This document shows positions 21,199 through 31,953 of a DNA stretch of 64,000 nucleotides, one piece after another. The notes under the pieces were generated by a model. It saw nothing but the letters and a program-made list of their open reading frames with translations, did not search any database and had not been told where the DNA came from. Each line of letters starts with the position of its first letter. The stretch's first letter is position 1. The position numbers and the translations under genes are program-made. Origin of the DNA: Scenedesmus sp. ARA3. Taxonomy: Eukaryota > Chlorophyta > Chlorophyceae > Sphaeropleales > Scenedesmaceae. The stretch covers positions 1 through 64,000 of the forward strand of contig RWJK01001903.1 in assembly GCA_004335835.1 (NCBI GenBank). Reading direction: 5' to 3'.

Positions 21199-22642
21199 CC
21201 AGGTGGACATCGCGCCGCTGCCCAAAGTGCTGCGCGAGCACCTTCGGGAGCAGGAGGCGCTGCAGCAGCGGCAGCTGGAGCGGCTTGCAGCAATGGACAC
21301 AGACGAAAATGAAGCGGCAGCAGCAGCAGCAGATGGCGCTGCAAATGGTGTTGCCAATGGCGCTGCTGCAGCAGATAAGGGTGGGGTTGAGGCAGCAGCG
21401 GCGGCTGGGGGTGCTGCTGCTGCTGCTGCTGCTGCCAAGGCTGTGGCTGTGCCTGATGTGCTGAGTGACGCTGAGCAGGAGGCGTGGGTGAAGACAGACA
21501 ACATCATCATGGGCGTGCTGCGCAGGTGGGGCCTGCAGCTACCCAAGATTGTTACTAGTGTTATTGTGGACACCGATTGTTGTCATTGCCACAGTCATGC
21601 GCGTGCTGTGGAAGTGACCAGGCGGCATGTGCATGCAGCCCCTGGCGGTGCTGACGGAGAGCGAGACACGGTATGGTGTGCATGTTGACTACGTTTGGAA
21701 CGTGGCTGTGCAAGTTGTCTGGCTGTGGCAGCAGCGATGCTGACATGCATGCACCAGCAAGCTGTGGTGATGAAGTAGCGTTGTAGCTCTGAGTCTGTGT
21801 TGGTGTTTCTGCCATGTTTCAATGTTTGCAGGTACCCCCAGGCCCGGTTGCCCAAGACCAAGGCACAGCTTGAAGAGGAGCAGCAAGCCCAGCGGCAGCG
21901 AGAGGAGGCAGCACAGGCAGCAGCAAAGGCGGCCGCAGACGCAGCAGCGGCAGGCAAAGCAGCCAAGGAAGCAGCGGCAGCAGCAGCAGCGGCAGCAGCA
22001 GCAGCGGCAGCTGCCGCGGTGCCGGTTCAGCCGGCAGCAGGTATAGGCGCGGCGCTGGCAGCAGCGGCAGCAGCGGAACGAGCTGCAGAGGCAGCAGCAG
22101 GGCGTGGTGGCAAGGGCAAGCGGCAGCGCTCCCTAGGGTCTGCTGGTGGTGGTGTTGATGCCGCTGCTGCTGCCGCAGCAACAGCAGGTGGCAGCAAGGG
22201 GGCCAAGAGGGCCCGCAGCCTCACTCCTCCACCTGCAGCAGCAGCAGCAGCAGGAGGAGGAGGTGCTGCTGGCAGCCAAGGTAGCCTAGGAGCTAGGCCA
22301 CAGCAGCAGCAGCAGCAGCAGCTAGAGGCTCAGTACGGCATGGGGGCGCAGCAGCCAGCACAGTACATGGCGCAACCTGTGCAGCAGCAGCAGCAGTACC
22401 CGCCACAGCAGCAGCAGCAGCAGCAGGTTGAGCAGGCAGGCTACCAGCAGTACCCTCCGCAGCACCCACTGCTGCAGCAGCCGCAGCGCCGGGCAGCAGC
22501 AGCGCCTGCTCCCAGTGCCTCGATGGGCGGCATGAGTGCTTCCCAGGGCGGCACTGCTGCTACAGCTGGCGGCACCAAAATGAAACTGAAACTGAACTTC
22601 AAGCTGAAGAAGCAGCTGCCTGGCGCAGGGCAGCAGCAGTAG
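19209..22642 (+). CDS. MED6: Mediator complex subunit 6
   Basis: Four in-phase exons: 19209-19441, 20180-20414, 21203-21525, 21832-22642, about 533 aa. The family core is clear: LTLDDSLIYQRWNDPQY, LQYFEFSPFYDPDSNN, then LYVVRKQRRTPPANKAEVMQ, YYYILGPQRYTYQAPSLHAV and LRRAMHHVREGFNRFK. MED6 is a head-module subunit of Mediator, bridging activators and RNA polymerase II in the nucleus. Residues after ~185 are lineage-specific: LPKVLREHLREQEAL, an acidic Ala-rich linker, then a long Ala/Gln-rich tail ending in a basic KMKLKLNFKLKKQLPG patch. It is much longer than animal or yeast MED6 (about 250-300 aa), the excess being low complexity. Exon 2 is flanked by edge copies on both sides and exon 3 by one upstream. 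Confidence 0.93.
19905..20115 (+). repeat. two decoy copies of MED6 exon 2 start
   Basis: Copies at about 19906-19970 (decayed, with in-frame stops) and 20046-20110 (near-identical) resemble the exon start QMPPNNTEFQLAQCKEPHLY at 20180. Both retain TGCAGGCAA at the acceptor. Confidence 0.9.
20525..20940 (+). repeat. two decoy copies of MED6 exon 2 3' edge
   Basis: Copies at about 20530-20673 and 20792-20925 repeat AEVMQYYYILGPQRYTYQAP through REGFNRFK without a coding break and end in CTTCAAG|GTGAG. They lie downstream of the true exon end at 20414. A further short intronic echo (GGGAGGGC) lies between them. Confidence 0.92.
21063..21148 (+). repeat. decoy copy of MED6 exon 3 start
   Basis: It reads VDLAPLPKVLRERLREQEAL after a CAG, upstream of the true exon at 21203 (VDIAPLPKVLREHLREQEAL). 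Confidence 0.9.
21152..21197 (+). repeat. (CTG)n tract at the MED6 exon 3 acceptor
   Basis: A pure run of about 15 CTG units lies immediately before TTTCCAG, the true acceptor, in the place of a polypyrimidine tract. Confidence 0.9.
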
Positions 22643-23312
22643 CTGCTAGGCGGTGCTGCTTTCGGAAGAGGGCAGTAGTAGTCTTTCACTACAGCAGCCA
22701 TGGGGTTTACTTGACATGCGTTGCGTGGCTGGTTGCGTGAATTCTGAGCAGAGTGTGCGATGCTGTGTGATGTTTGGCTCAGTGCACTGACACGTGTTCT
22801 GTGCAGGCGTGCAGCCGACGCAGCATGACGCTGCGATGTCTGTGACACGTAAGCAGCATTGTTCATATGCCAGCGCTTTCACAGCGCAGTGTGTTGTTGC
22901 AGGTGCGCTTGGCATTGGGGGGTTGCAAGTCAACCAAGTCAGCAGCTACATGTCCATTGTAGAGCAATCGTGTGTTGCCCTGTTGCCGTTCTATAAGCGT
23001 GTTGTTGGCGAGATGCTAAGCTTCAATAAAACCTGCAGAGTGTCCTGAGTCTGGCTTGTGATTTAGAGCCTCGCTGGCGATGCCCCAGCAGCAGAACCAC
23101 TGGGGCTCACTAGCCCCGAGAACCCTCGCCCCCATTTGCTGCTGTACAGCGACAGCAGCTGCAGCGTGCAATATCAGACAGTATTTCACGCCAAAGCAGG
23201 TGGTCCTTTCGCTCAGATCCTGTGGTTGGAGGCAGGCACTTGCTCCGTGCTACCCCGGTTGCAGCAAGCTTGCAAGACCACGGATCTTTTTTATTTTACT
23301 AGTTCGGCTACA
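22643..23312. other. intergenic region
   Basis: About 670 bp from the MED6 stop to the next small gene. No supported coding sequence; it probably contains the MED6 3' untranslated region and the next promoter. Confidence 0.5.
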
Positions 23313-23525
23313 ATGACTATCAACCCCATCATCAAGCGCATCATCGTGGACCCGCACAGTGCAGGGGTGCCCAGCAACTCGCTGAAGCTCGTCAGCCTGC
23401 TCACCTTCGCAAGCTTCGTAGGTGCTGTGATTTACAGCAAGCATGTGGCACCACTAGCCATCGAGGACCGCATCAGGAAGGAGATGTTCAGCACTGCACC
23501 AGCAGCACCTTCATCAGGGCACTAA
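23313..23525 (+). CDS. small single-pass membrane protein, unrecognised
   Basis: A single-exon ATG frame of 70 aa: MTINPIIKRIIVDPHSAGVP, then a hydrophobic segment LVSLLTFASFVGAVIYSKHV at about residues 29-48, a charged IEDRIRKEM stretch and a Ser/Pro end. The N-terminal half is basic and the composition is unlike the CAG-rich junk frames, which supports coding. Size and layout resemble small organelle membrane-complex subunits, but I do not recognise it. No edge copies are seen around it. Confidence 0.55.
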   Translation: MTINPIIKRIIVDPHSAGVPSNSLKLVSLLTFASFVGAVIYSKHVAPLAIEDRIRKEMFSTAPAAPSSGH

Positions 23526-23595
23526 TGCTGCTTCCGTGGGGCTTCAACACCGCTTGGAGCACCCCTCGCGTCAGTGAAACTACCTGATGTAGCTG

Positions 23596-24396
23596 GTGAC
23601 AGCAGCACAAGCTGCAGCAGCAGCTGTAGCCGCAGCGCTGGGCAGCAACAGCAGCAGCTGGCGCAACAGCTGCACAGGACAGGGCAGCAACGCAGAGCAG
23701 TGTCCTGCAAGCGCACTCAGCATGCTGATGGCATGCATTGAGAAGCTTGCAGCCCTTGAAGGTCTCAGCAGCTCAGATGTTTTGGCTGATGGTGATGCAG
23801 CGAACATGCTGCGGGGCGTGCAATGCTTATGCGAGCTGGCTCTGGACTGGTTACAGCAGGACTGCCCAGTAGCTGCTGGTGTGGCTGTCGTGTATCAAGC
23901 AGGAAGGTGTTTGTCTTACTGTCTTGCGTGGCACTCAGCTGGTTTTAGAAAGCTGGCAGTATTCTGCTTTCCTGCGAGTGGCTGTGTGATCATACGGAAG
24001 CGCTGTGTGGCAGTTGGCACATCACTTGGATACCTGGCAGCACCACAGCCGCATGGTATGCTGCCAGGGCAGCTTGAGAACACAACAGCTTGGCAGTTGT
24101 ATGCTGTATGTGGTTGGCCTCAGCTGCCGTGTTTTGTCAAGCAGCAGCTGTAGCAGCAGCTGCAGCAGCAATGTTGTTGCAAATGCAGTTGTGCTGTGCA
24201 AGTGCCGTGGTCCGCTTGGCAGGTCTTGCATCTGCTTCCAGTGCTGATTATCAAAGCAGGTGTGCTGGCAGCATATCACCACATGGCAGCAGCTGCTGAT
24301 GCATTAAGCAGTGCTGCTGGCTTGCCAAAGACAGCAGTGTCTGCACGTATGTCTGCTGCATTGCGTGCAATCTGCCAGTGCAGCAATGTGTGCTGA
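23596..24396 (+). CDS. doubtful gene, possibly two exons
   Basis: A frame open over 23596-24153 has its first ATG at 23722 (MLMACIEKLAALEGLSSSDV) and a helical appearance (CLCELALDWLQQD). A second stretch after the CAG at about 24222 reads VLHLLPVLIIKAGVLAAYHH and ends CQCSNVC at 24396. I cannot fix a donor joining them in phase. The boundaries are approximate and the whole may be non-coding. Confidence 0.25.
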
Positions 24397-25530
24397 CTCG
24401 ACGTGGCAGCTGCACTCTTTGTGCATCCACAAGTGCATCTTGTGATCAGTGGCAAGTTCTTTGCACATCGGCAATGGCAGCCTCTTCTCAGGTTGATGGC
24501 TGTCGTCTGTGTGACTGCCAATGACAGCTGCCTGCAGACCAATGTTCTTGGAACAATGGCGTTGCTGTTGCGGTTTTCTTCAACATTGTGCAATGCGGCA
24601 TTGCCACCTGTGACATTGTAGCATACATTGTAACATGCCTATAACGTGGTGAAGCTGTCAGTGACTAAGTGTGCCGCACACACCGGGTGCCATCAGCTTC
24701 ACTGTTGCAAACAACTGTACACCAGTGTACGCAGCAGGCTTGTGTTAGGACAAAAACAACGGCTTCAAGTTATATTTGTTACACCAATCAAGCAGTCGGT
24801 GCAACAGGTTCTAGAGCCACAGATCTGTGCAGATACCAGTCATCAGCAGTAGCATGTGACTCATCAAGCGCTGAGTGCCAAATGTCAAAGTGGCATTGCT
24901 GGCACGGCGCTCGCAAACACCTGTCAGCCATGATGAGCATCGCATGATGATGAGCCACAACGCAATCATCATACGCTATGATAGCGTAGAACCTAACACA
25001 CAAACCACAGAACTGCTGGCTGCTGGGGTCCATGCATTTGTGACTGCACAGAATGTGGACGCTTCATAACAAGCAGTTGATGATTGCTGCAGCGCAGTAG
25101 CTGCCAGCACAGCCACAGGCCCACGGATGCAACATGGGCTGTACCCTTCTGAAGGGGTGCAGTCCCACCGCAGGCAGCAAGGCAGATAAGATCCACCAGC
25201 TGCACCTGTTAGCCTCAGCTGCGCTGCACAGCAGCTCCGATGCAAATTGCAGCACGTGACTGACGTCATGACTGCACCTACATTGATGTGGTGCCCGGAC
25301 CCACATGAACCCTCCGTCCTTCCCTTTTTGCACAGCATCAGCGGCACCAGGGTGTACATCTCGCCACTGGCTGCAGCTGCCGGCACCACACCATGATGCT
25401 GCCGCTGCCGCAGCTGTCATCGCGGCCACTGCTGCCGCTGCAGCTGTTGTTGCTGCAGCTGTGCAGCAGCTCCAGAACAAAGCTGCTTCTAGTCACGGCG
25501 CTCCAAATGCCATTCTTACGCCAGCAGCTG

Positions 25531-25540
<10 letters not shown>
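24397..25540. other. intergenic region
   Basis: No supported gene. It lies between the doubtful plus ORF and the 3' end of the minus bL33 gene. Confidence 0.45.
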
Positions 25541-25564
<24 letters not shown>

Positions 25565-25638
25565 GTCACTTCACCTCTGACTCGGTGAGCAGCACGCGCC
25601 GGTTGACCACCGGGTCAAACTTGACGCGCTGCAGCTTG

Positions 25639-25675
<37 letters not shown>

Positions 25676-25758
25676 ACTGCTGTGTTACTTCATCTTTGAC
25701 TCGGTGAACAGCACGCACCTGTTGACCACTGGGTCAAACTTGACGCGCTGCAGCTTGC

Positions 25759-25811
<53 letters not shown>

Positions 25812-25812
25812 G
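25541..25812 (-). repeat. two downstream copies of the bL33 terminal exon end, separated by (CTG)n tracts
   Basis: On the minus strand the end of the last exon (KLQRVKFDPVVNRRVLFTES, then stop) recurs at about 25689-25756 and 25568-25637. Each copy is separated by a plus-strand (CTG)n tract (about 25530-25562, 25640-25673, 25759-25810). Each copy still ends in a stop codon. Confidence 0.9.
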
Positions 25813-26399
25813 TTACTTCATCTTTGACTCGGTGAACAGCACGCGCCGGTTGACCACTGGGTCAAACTTAACGCGCTGCAGCTTGTAGGGCACGTTGCGC
25901 GGGTTCTTCTTCGTGACGTAGAAGTAGCCCGTCTGAGCTGTGGAGACCTGTTTTGGGGTGAGCAGACATGGAGTACATGCGTGTAAAATCAGTACAGCGA
26001 GCCGCGTGACCTGCAGCTTGTTGCTGCTGCTTGGAGGAGTGAGGCCGGGTGGTTGTGGAGACCGGCGGACTGCATGCGATTGGCTGAAAGAACACGTATG
26101 ATACCTCCGAGCTGACAAGCAAAGACAAGCAGATGTGCGTGGCTGCATGACAAGCCTGCTGCACATGCTACACCTGCGCTCCGTGCTGTTGATTCCTGAT
26201 GGCTGTTGCTGTGTGTGTGTGCACTTTTGTTACACTGAAGGTCTGCAAGCAAGCCTCAGTGGTTCTTGAGCATTATTTTCACAATGCTACTGCTGCAGCA
26301 GATGCTGCTGGCACTGCTGCTCTGCTACTGCCTCCAACACGCAAGCTGCACACCCACCAGTTTGATCAGGATCTGCCCTAGCTTTTTCTTGCCAGCCAT
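25813..26399 (-). CDS. mitochondrial large ribosomal subunit protein bL33
   Basis: Two in-phase exons on the minus strand: 26399-26358 (14 codons, MAGKKKLGQILIKL) and 25947-25813, giving 58 aa. The whole family pattern is present: LVSTAQTGYFYVTKKNPRN, then KLQRVKFDPVVNRRVLF and ESKMK at the end. bL33 is a small protein near the ribosomal E site. The length and the FYVTKKNPR pattern with no zinc-binding cysteines match the Cys-lacking organellar/proteobacterial type, so a mitochondrial location is the best guess. The tiny first exon was recognised only by joining to CAG|GTC in phase. The last exon's 3' end is repeated twice downstream. Confidence 0.9.
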
Positions 26400-26952
26400 T
26401 ACTAGTCTATGCTACGGCTGCTGTAATGACTTGGTTCCGCAGCTGCTGCCGCAGCCGCTGCTACTACTGCTGCCGCAGCTGCACAGTTTCCGCAGCTCCC
26501 ACCGCTGCTGCTGCTACTGCTGCTGCTGCTGCTGCCACCACTGCTGCTGTCCTCCGGCTCCAGCTGCCTAACGCAGTATGCTCAGCAATTGGTATACGGC
26601 TTTATATCCGTGCAAACTGCTGTTATAAAACTGGAAGCACTTGTCAGCAGTCTGACTTATTCTGGTGACAGCAGGCCAGGCGACAGGACAGCACACGGTA
26701 CGTTGCAAGCTTCCCGGTCAAATCAGGTATGGTCAAACGGGCAGATCCTGATTCCATTTATCCGTTGCAGCGGGTGCTGGTGCTTACATAACATGCCATG
26801 ACAAGGGCACAGGGGCCGAGGAGGTTTGGCGGGCACTGCCATTGCAACAGCATAAAGCCCGATTGGCCATGGTAAACTTTGTGATACTGATCATTTTGTG
26901 ACTCCTGCACCGAGCAGTAGTATATCGTGGACAAATAATCGCTGAGGGCAGC

Positions 26953-29070
26953 ATGCCTAGCAAGCAGAGCAGCAGCGAATTTCTGCTGCCCTGGGAGCAG
27001 CAAAATAGAAGGCAGAAGCGCAAGCAACAGCACTCAGATAGCGCAGATGTCGTACAATACGTCAAGTGAGTCCCAACCGGCTTGCATGCATACAGCCTGC
27101 TGCGGTTCCTTTCAATTGTAGTACTGCTCCTGTTGTAGTGCTTGCTTGCATGCATGCATCAACTGGCTGTTCCATGCATGCACGCATAACATAACACAAT
27201 ATCATCCTTGTATTTGCAGGTATGGCGCGGGAATCGCTGCAGGCATCACAGTTGTGGGCTGGATCAAGCGCAAAATCCAGGGCATTCCTGTGGTTGGCAT
27301 TCTAGCAACGCCCTTCCTCTGTGAGTGGCTGGAAAAGGCAGCCGAACAATCGGCACCCGTAAAGAACTGGGTCTGAATTGCCTGGCGAGCCCGCCGCCTG
27401 CAGCAATGTTTTGGGCAGCAACATGTTTTGCTGCACAGCTGCTGCATGCATACGCAGCGCACATACATGCAGCATACATGCAGCATGTATGCACGCAGCA
27501 CACATGTACGCAGTGTGCAGAGCACAAGACAGGCAGCAAGTGGCTTAGCCCCAGGTTTGACGTACTCACATCTGCACATCAACAATATCATGCGGTGCTT
27601 TTCACTTGTGTATGCTGCCGCAGGCCTGATGCTCAATGTATTGCTGGGCACCGCAGTTGGAGCAGCAGACTGTTCCCCTCACACTGCTCATGCTGGTATG
27701 CTGTTGACAGAGAGCGTTTGCTGTTGAACTGCTCTGCGTCGTATGCTGCTGCAGGCCTGATGCCCACTGTGCTGCTGGGCACTGCGGTTGGAGCAGCAGT
27801 TGTGTATGGCATAGATGAAGGCGACCCCATGGCGGCACAGAAGAAGGTACTGCCAAAGGTGCGATGCAGCAGCAGCAGCAGCAGTGTTACGCAGCAGCAG
27901 GATGTAAGGCATAGACGAAGGTGACCCCATGGCTGCACAAAAGAAAGTACTGCCAAAGCTGTGCAGCAGCAGCAGCAGCAGCTGCAGTAGCAGCAGCAGC
28001 TGCAGCTGCAGCAGCAGCAGCAGCTGCAGCGTCGTACGGGTCTGGGCCGATTTATCAATAGCGGCAGTGGTGCTTCAGTGCTCGCAGCTGCGCTGGAGTA
28101 TTGATGCCGATCAACGGCACCCACTCAGCAGCCACTCGGCACAGTAATTGAATCATAGTTTAGAACATGTAGCTGCATGCATGCTTTGGTATGCTACATC
28201 TGCGCATCTACAGCCGCAACAGCGCAAATGATTGTGTCCCGCTTCTCTTCTTTTGTTGCAGGTGCACAAGCGGCTGAAGGCTGCCAGTACTGAAGTGGCA
28301 GCAGTAGCAACAGACCTGGGGCGCAGCCTCAAGGACATACACGGGCAGCACCTGGCAGCAGCAGAGATGGCGGCACGCGAGGTGAGAAGCATGTGGCAGA
28401 GCTTATGGGGTTTCAGTGGTTATGGTTGTGGTTGTGGGTTTTGGGTTCAGGTTCAGGTGTTGTGTCCATGGACATAAATGGGCAGCACCTGGCAGCAGCA
28501 GAGAAGGCAACGCGAGAGGTGAGAAGCATGCGGCATGGGTTTGGGGTTTCAGGGCTTATGGTTTGGGGTTGTGTTAAAATGTTTCAGATGCTGCGACCAT
28601 GTACAGACACGGGCAGCGCCTGGCAGCAGCAGAGATGGCAGCACGCGAGGTGAGCAGCATGTGGCAGCTGAAGTATTGTTGTCAACTTCAGCTGTAGACA
28701 TGCATGTTGCTGTTTGATAGGGTCTGCATTGCAGCTGCTGTTTGCTGTTTACAGATTGGGCAAAGTGACGATGGATTTGCTTGCGCCCTGGACACTAGGT
28801 GTCATCAGCAACAGTCACGGGGATAAAATTGTGTCACATATTTGCAGCTTCAACTGCCATTGCTGTTTACTCTTGCGCTGTTGCATCTGCCGTGGTGTTT
28901 GCTGCTGCCCTGTTATCCTGCAGGGCCAGGTAGCAATAGCACGCATGGCCTCAAGCTTAGACGCAGCAGCAGCAGAAGCAGAAGCCACGCTGGCACCAGC
29001 AGTAGAGCGGCATGTGAAGCTGGCCAAGAAGCAGCTGGATAGGCATGCAGGAGAATACAACGGCTGGCTG

Positions 29071-29103
<33 letters not shown>

Positions 29104-29151
29104 GGCAGGAGCAGACACTTGCTGCTGTCAGGCACCAGCAGTGACGGGTGA
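26953..29151 (+). CDS. unrecognised protein with glycine-rich hydrophobic hairpin and helical tail
   Basis: Five in-phase exons: 26953-27065, 27220-27320, 27755-27858, 28262-28381, 28924-29151, about 221 aa. It starts MPSKQSSSEFLLPWEQQNRR. Then come two Gly/Ala/Val-rich segments, GAGIAAGITVVGWI, and VVGILATPFL running into MPTVLLGTAVGAAVVYGI, which look like a membrane hairpin. A long amphipathic Ala/Glu/Lys/Arg helical region follows (HKRLKAASTEVAAVATDLGR, ARMASSLDAAAAEAEATLA, KLAKKQLDRH), then a Gln run. A lipid-droplet or membrane-coat protein would fit this layout, but that is inference. An unspliced exon 2 would read to a stop at 27376. I prefer the CTCT|GTGAGT donor because it joins exon 3 in phase. 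Confidence 0.6.
27612..27668 (+). repeat. decoy copy of exon 3 start, 26953 gene
   Basis: It repeats GLMPTVLLGTAVGAA (here GLMLNVLLGTAVGAA) with a CGCAG acceptor, upstream of the true exon at 27755. Confidence 0.88.
27905..27965 (+). repeat. decoy copy of exon 3 3' edge, 26953 gene
   Basis: It repeats GIDEGDPMAAQKKVLPK downstream of the true end at 27858. Here the donor G has become C (AAGCTG instead of AAGGTG), one of the few copies to lose its splice site. Confidence 0.85.
28465..28660 (+). repeat. two decoy copies of exon 4 3' edge, 26953 gene
   Basis: Copies at about 28470-28530 and 28605-28660 repeat GQHLAAAEMAARE plus GAG|GTGAG and the following AGCATG of the intron. The true exon ends at 28381. 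Confidence 0.9.
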
Positions 29152-30129
29152 TACTGTTCGCTTTGCTGCAGCACTGGCAACAAGAGGCTTGCAAGTGTTG
29201 TGTGTCTTTTCCTATTGTTTGTTAGGGATGCAGTTGCTCCGTTGGATGGTGCTTGCACAAGGCAGCGCACTTTTATGGGACGGCAGTGATGTTGCTGTCA
29301 CCATCCTCCTGTGTCAGGGTGTGCACCTGCTGTACTGAGCCGCCCATGGCAATTGCATAGCACATGTCCAGGACAGGCGTCGCCAGAGCAGCTATGCTGC
29401 TGCAGCAGTGCAGCTGTTGTACCTCAGTTGTTTGGGTGGGGCTCAGGCAGTGCTTCGTGAACACATCCTGGCTTTGTGTAGAATTCGTCATTTTACACTC
29501 GACGTAGGCCTGACAGTGCACTGTGATGTGCAGTGATTGTACATGTGGCAAATGGCATGGCAAGTGTGAATTGCACACGCCTGCCAGGCGCCGGGGTAGT
29601 TGTTGACTTTGTATTTTGGCTGTGAAGATGTGACTGGTGCTTGCAGCCAGAGGAGCCTGTTGCGCATCATTAGTCATCGTTGTTGGTCAAGGAGAGGTGA
29701 AGGTTGACTTGACTGCTGAGTGATTGGGCTCGCCGATCCGGCAGACATCGAGCAGAGTGGTCTGGAGGATAACTCGCAAGACCATTGTGCGTGTAGCAGG
29801 TATCACCTGCTTCTTAAAGCTTTCTTGTCAGCAGCTGTTGGTTAAAGGCAAGCGTACTTTGCCGTGCGATGGCAGAGCGTGCGCACGTGAACTTGAATTG
29901 AAAAACGTAGACTGACGTACAGCTTAGCTTTCAGACCCATGAAAGCCCACAACGCGCGTGTCACCAATGTCTAAGAACCCTACCCGCGGAAACTTGTCAC
30001 TGAGGTTGTTCTCGGGGGCCACTGCATGTAGGCTGCTGATAAGGGATCTACGAACAACTGAGACTGTAGATAGGTGTTGTGCATTGCATCAAACACGGTG
30101 GTTTGCCACACTCGTCAATTGAAGCAAGC
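29152..30129. other. intergenic region
   Basis: About 980 bp with no supported gene. It is less CAG-rich than the genes and should hold the promoter of the RNase III-like gene. Confidence 0.5.
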
Positions 30130-31656
30130 ATGCGGTCGCTGCAAAGGGCAGCCCTTCTTACAAAAACATCAGCAGCCGACTCAACATGCTATTTCACGCG
30201 CGCTCTCAGGCAAGACAAACCAACAGGTACTGCTGTCCCGCTCTGCTCACTGCATGGACATCCAGGCTGTGTTTGTGCTGATCCAGCAGCGTCGATCCTC
30301 TCTTATCTTTGTCTGCAGCTCGGACTGGCACTTCGAGACCCTCCAAAGGCACCTGCAGGGTCGCCGGGCTTTCAAGCAACAGTAGCAGCAGCAGTTACCC
30401 GCCATCTGCTGTATCCTCGTCAGCAGGAGCTCCTGCAAAGCGTCAGCGGCTGAATCCTGCAGCAAATGGTTCAAACCACAGCTTACCAAGTAGCAGCGGT
30501 CTTCTGCAGCTGCATGGCGGCGACAGCAGCAGCTTGCAGCAGCTGCAGGAGTTTCTCGGGTATGAGTTCAGGAGGGAAGAGCTGCTGGCACAGGCCTGCA
30601 CACACAGCGCCGACAAGCAGGTATGCTTCGCATTTAGCTGAAATCATCAGCAGCTTAGCGTGCCTTGATATCTCCGGTACAGCTGCTTGTAGCCAGCCCA
30701 TTTCAGCCAGTTAGTATTGCACAAGGGCTTGTCCACGGTGATGAGCCAGACCCGCTTGCCCTTGGCTTGCCTGTCACTCGCAGCTGCTGCTGCCACATGC
30801 ATATCTTGCAGCTGCTGCTGCCATACACATAACTCGCTGCTGCTGCTGCTGCTGCTGCTGCCGGCCTGCAGGCGCTGTCGTACCGCCAGCTTGCGTTTGT
30901 GGGCGATGCCGCGCTCTGGATGCTGTTTGCGCAGCACGCCTTCCACACCTTTGGGCAGCAGGAGGACCCAGTCAGGTGAGCGGCTGGGCATTCGCTTCAG
31001 ATACGGGCACCATAAGGTGCAATAAGGTGCATTTCATTGGATTGCATTGTATTGTATTGCATAAGGTGCATTGTATTGCATTGTATTGCAATGCATTGTT
31101 GTGCAATTGGTTTGCGCAGCATGCCTTCCACTGCTACGGGCTGCAGGAGAGCCCAGGTCAGGTGCGCGGCTGGCAACTGCATCAAACCCAGCGTATTGAT
31201 GTGCAGTACATTGTCATGCATGTGGTTTGCGCAGCAAGCCTTCCACACATGTGGGCAACAGCAGCAGGAGGACTCAGTCAGGTGAGCAAGAACGAGGGCC
31301 AGAAATGTGTCAGGTTCAAAGCTGTGTGACTTGAGTGCATCTGTATGTGTAAATGTGTAGAGCCAACGCATCAGGGCTGCGCATTGGCTGGTACAGCCAT
31401 CCTGCCCTCAACTGCGAAAATGTCTTATGTAGATTGAGATTGAGTGCGCACACAGCACGCGGCATAAGACCAATGTGTGCCATAGCACCACCTACTGCTG
31501 CTGTGCTGCTGCTAGCCGCCGCTCCTGCTTTTCTGAGTGGCGTGTTGTATATTCTTCTGTGCAGCGGCGGCTGGCCTGCGCAGATGTCAGGGCTGCTCAG
31601 CCGTGCTAGCTGCGCAGCAACAGCCCGGCAGTGGGGCCTACAGGCCTACCTGCAGC

Positions 31657-31694
<38 letters not shown>

Positions 31695-31909
31695 GGCAGC
31701 GGCATGAACAACGGCCAGTGGTCAACAGATGCATTGGCTGAGATGTTTGAGGGCGTCATGGGGGCACTGCTGCTGGACAGTGATTACAGCACAGTGCAGC
31801 AGCTGCTGCAGCCGTGGGTGGCGGAGTCGTTTGAGGCAGCAAGGGCAGCAAGTGCAGCAAAAGCGGCAGCAGCTGCCTCAACAGCAGCAGCTGTACATGA
31901 TTGTGCGGT

Positions 31910-31953
<44 letters not shown>

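Noticed and set aside
27250..27376. Two-exon gene ending at the stop at 27376
   Set aside because: The CTCT|GTGAGT donor at 27320 joins the next hydrophobic exon in phase, giving a longer coherent protein. Kept as an alternative only.
27425..27510. GCATGCA-rich stretch as a transposon end
   Set aside because: Only a short alternating TGCATG/CAGCA repeat; no inverted ends or target duplication were visible.
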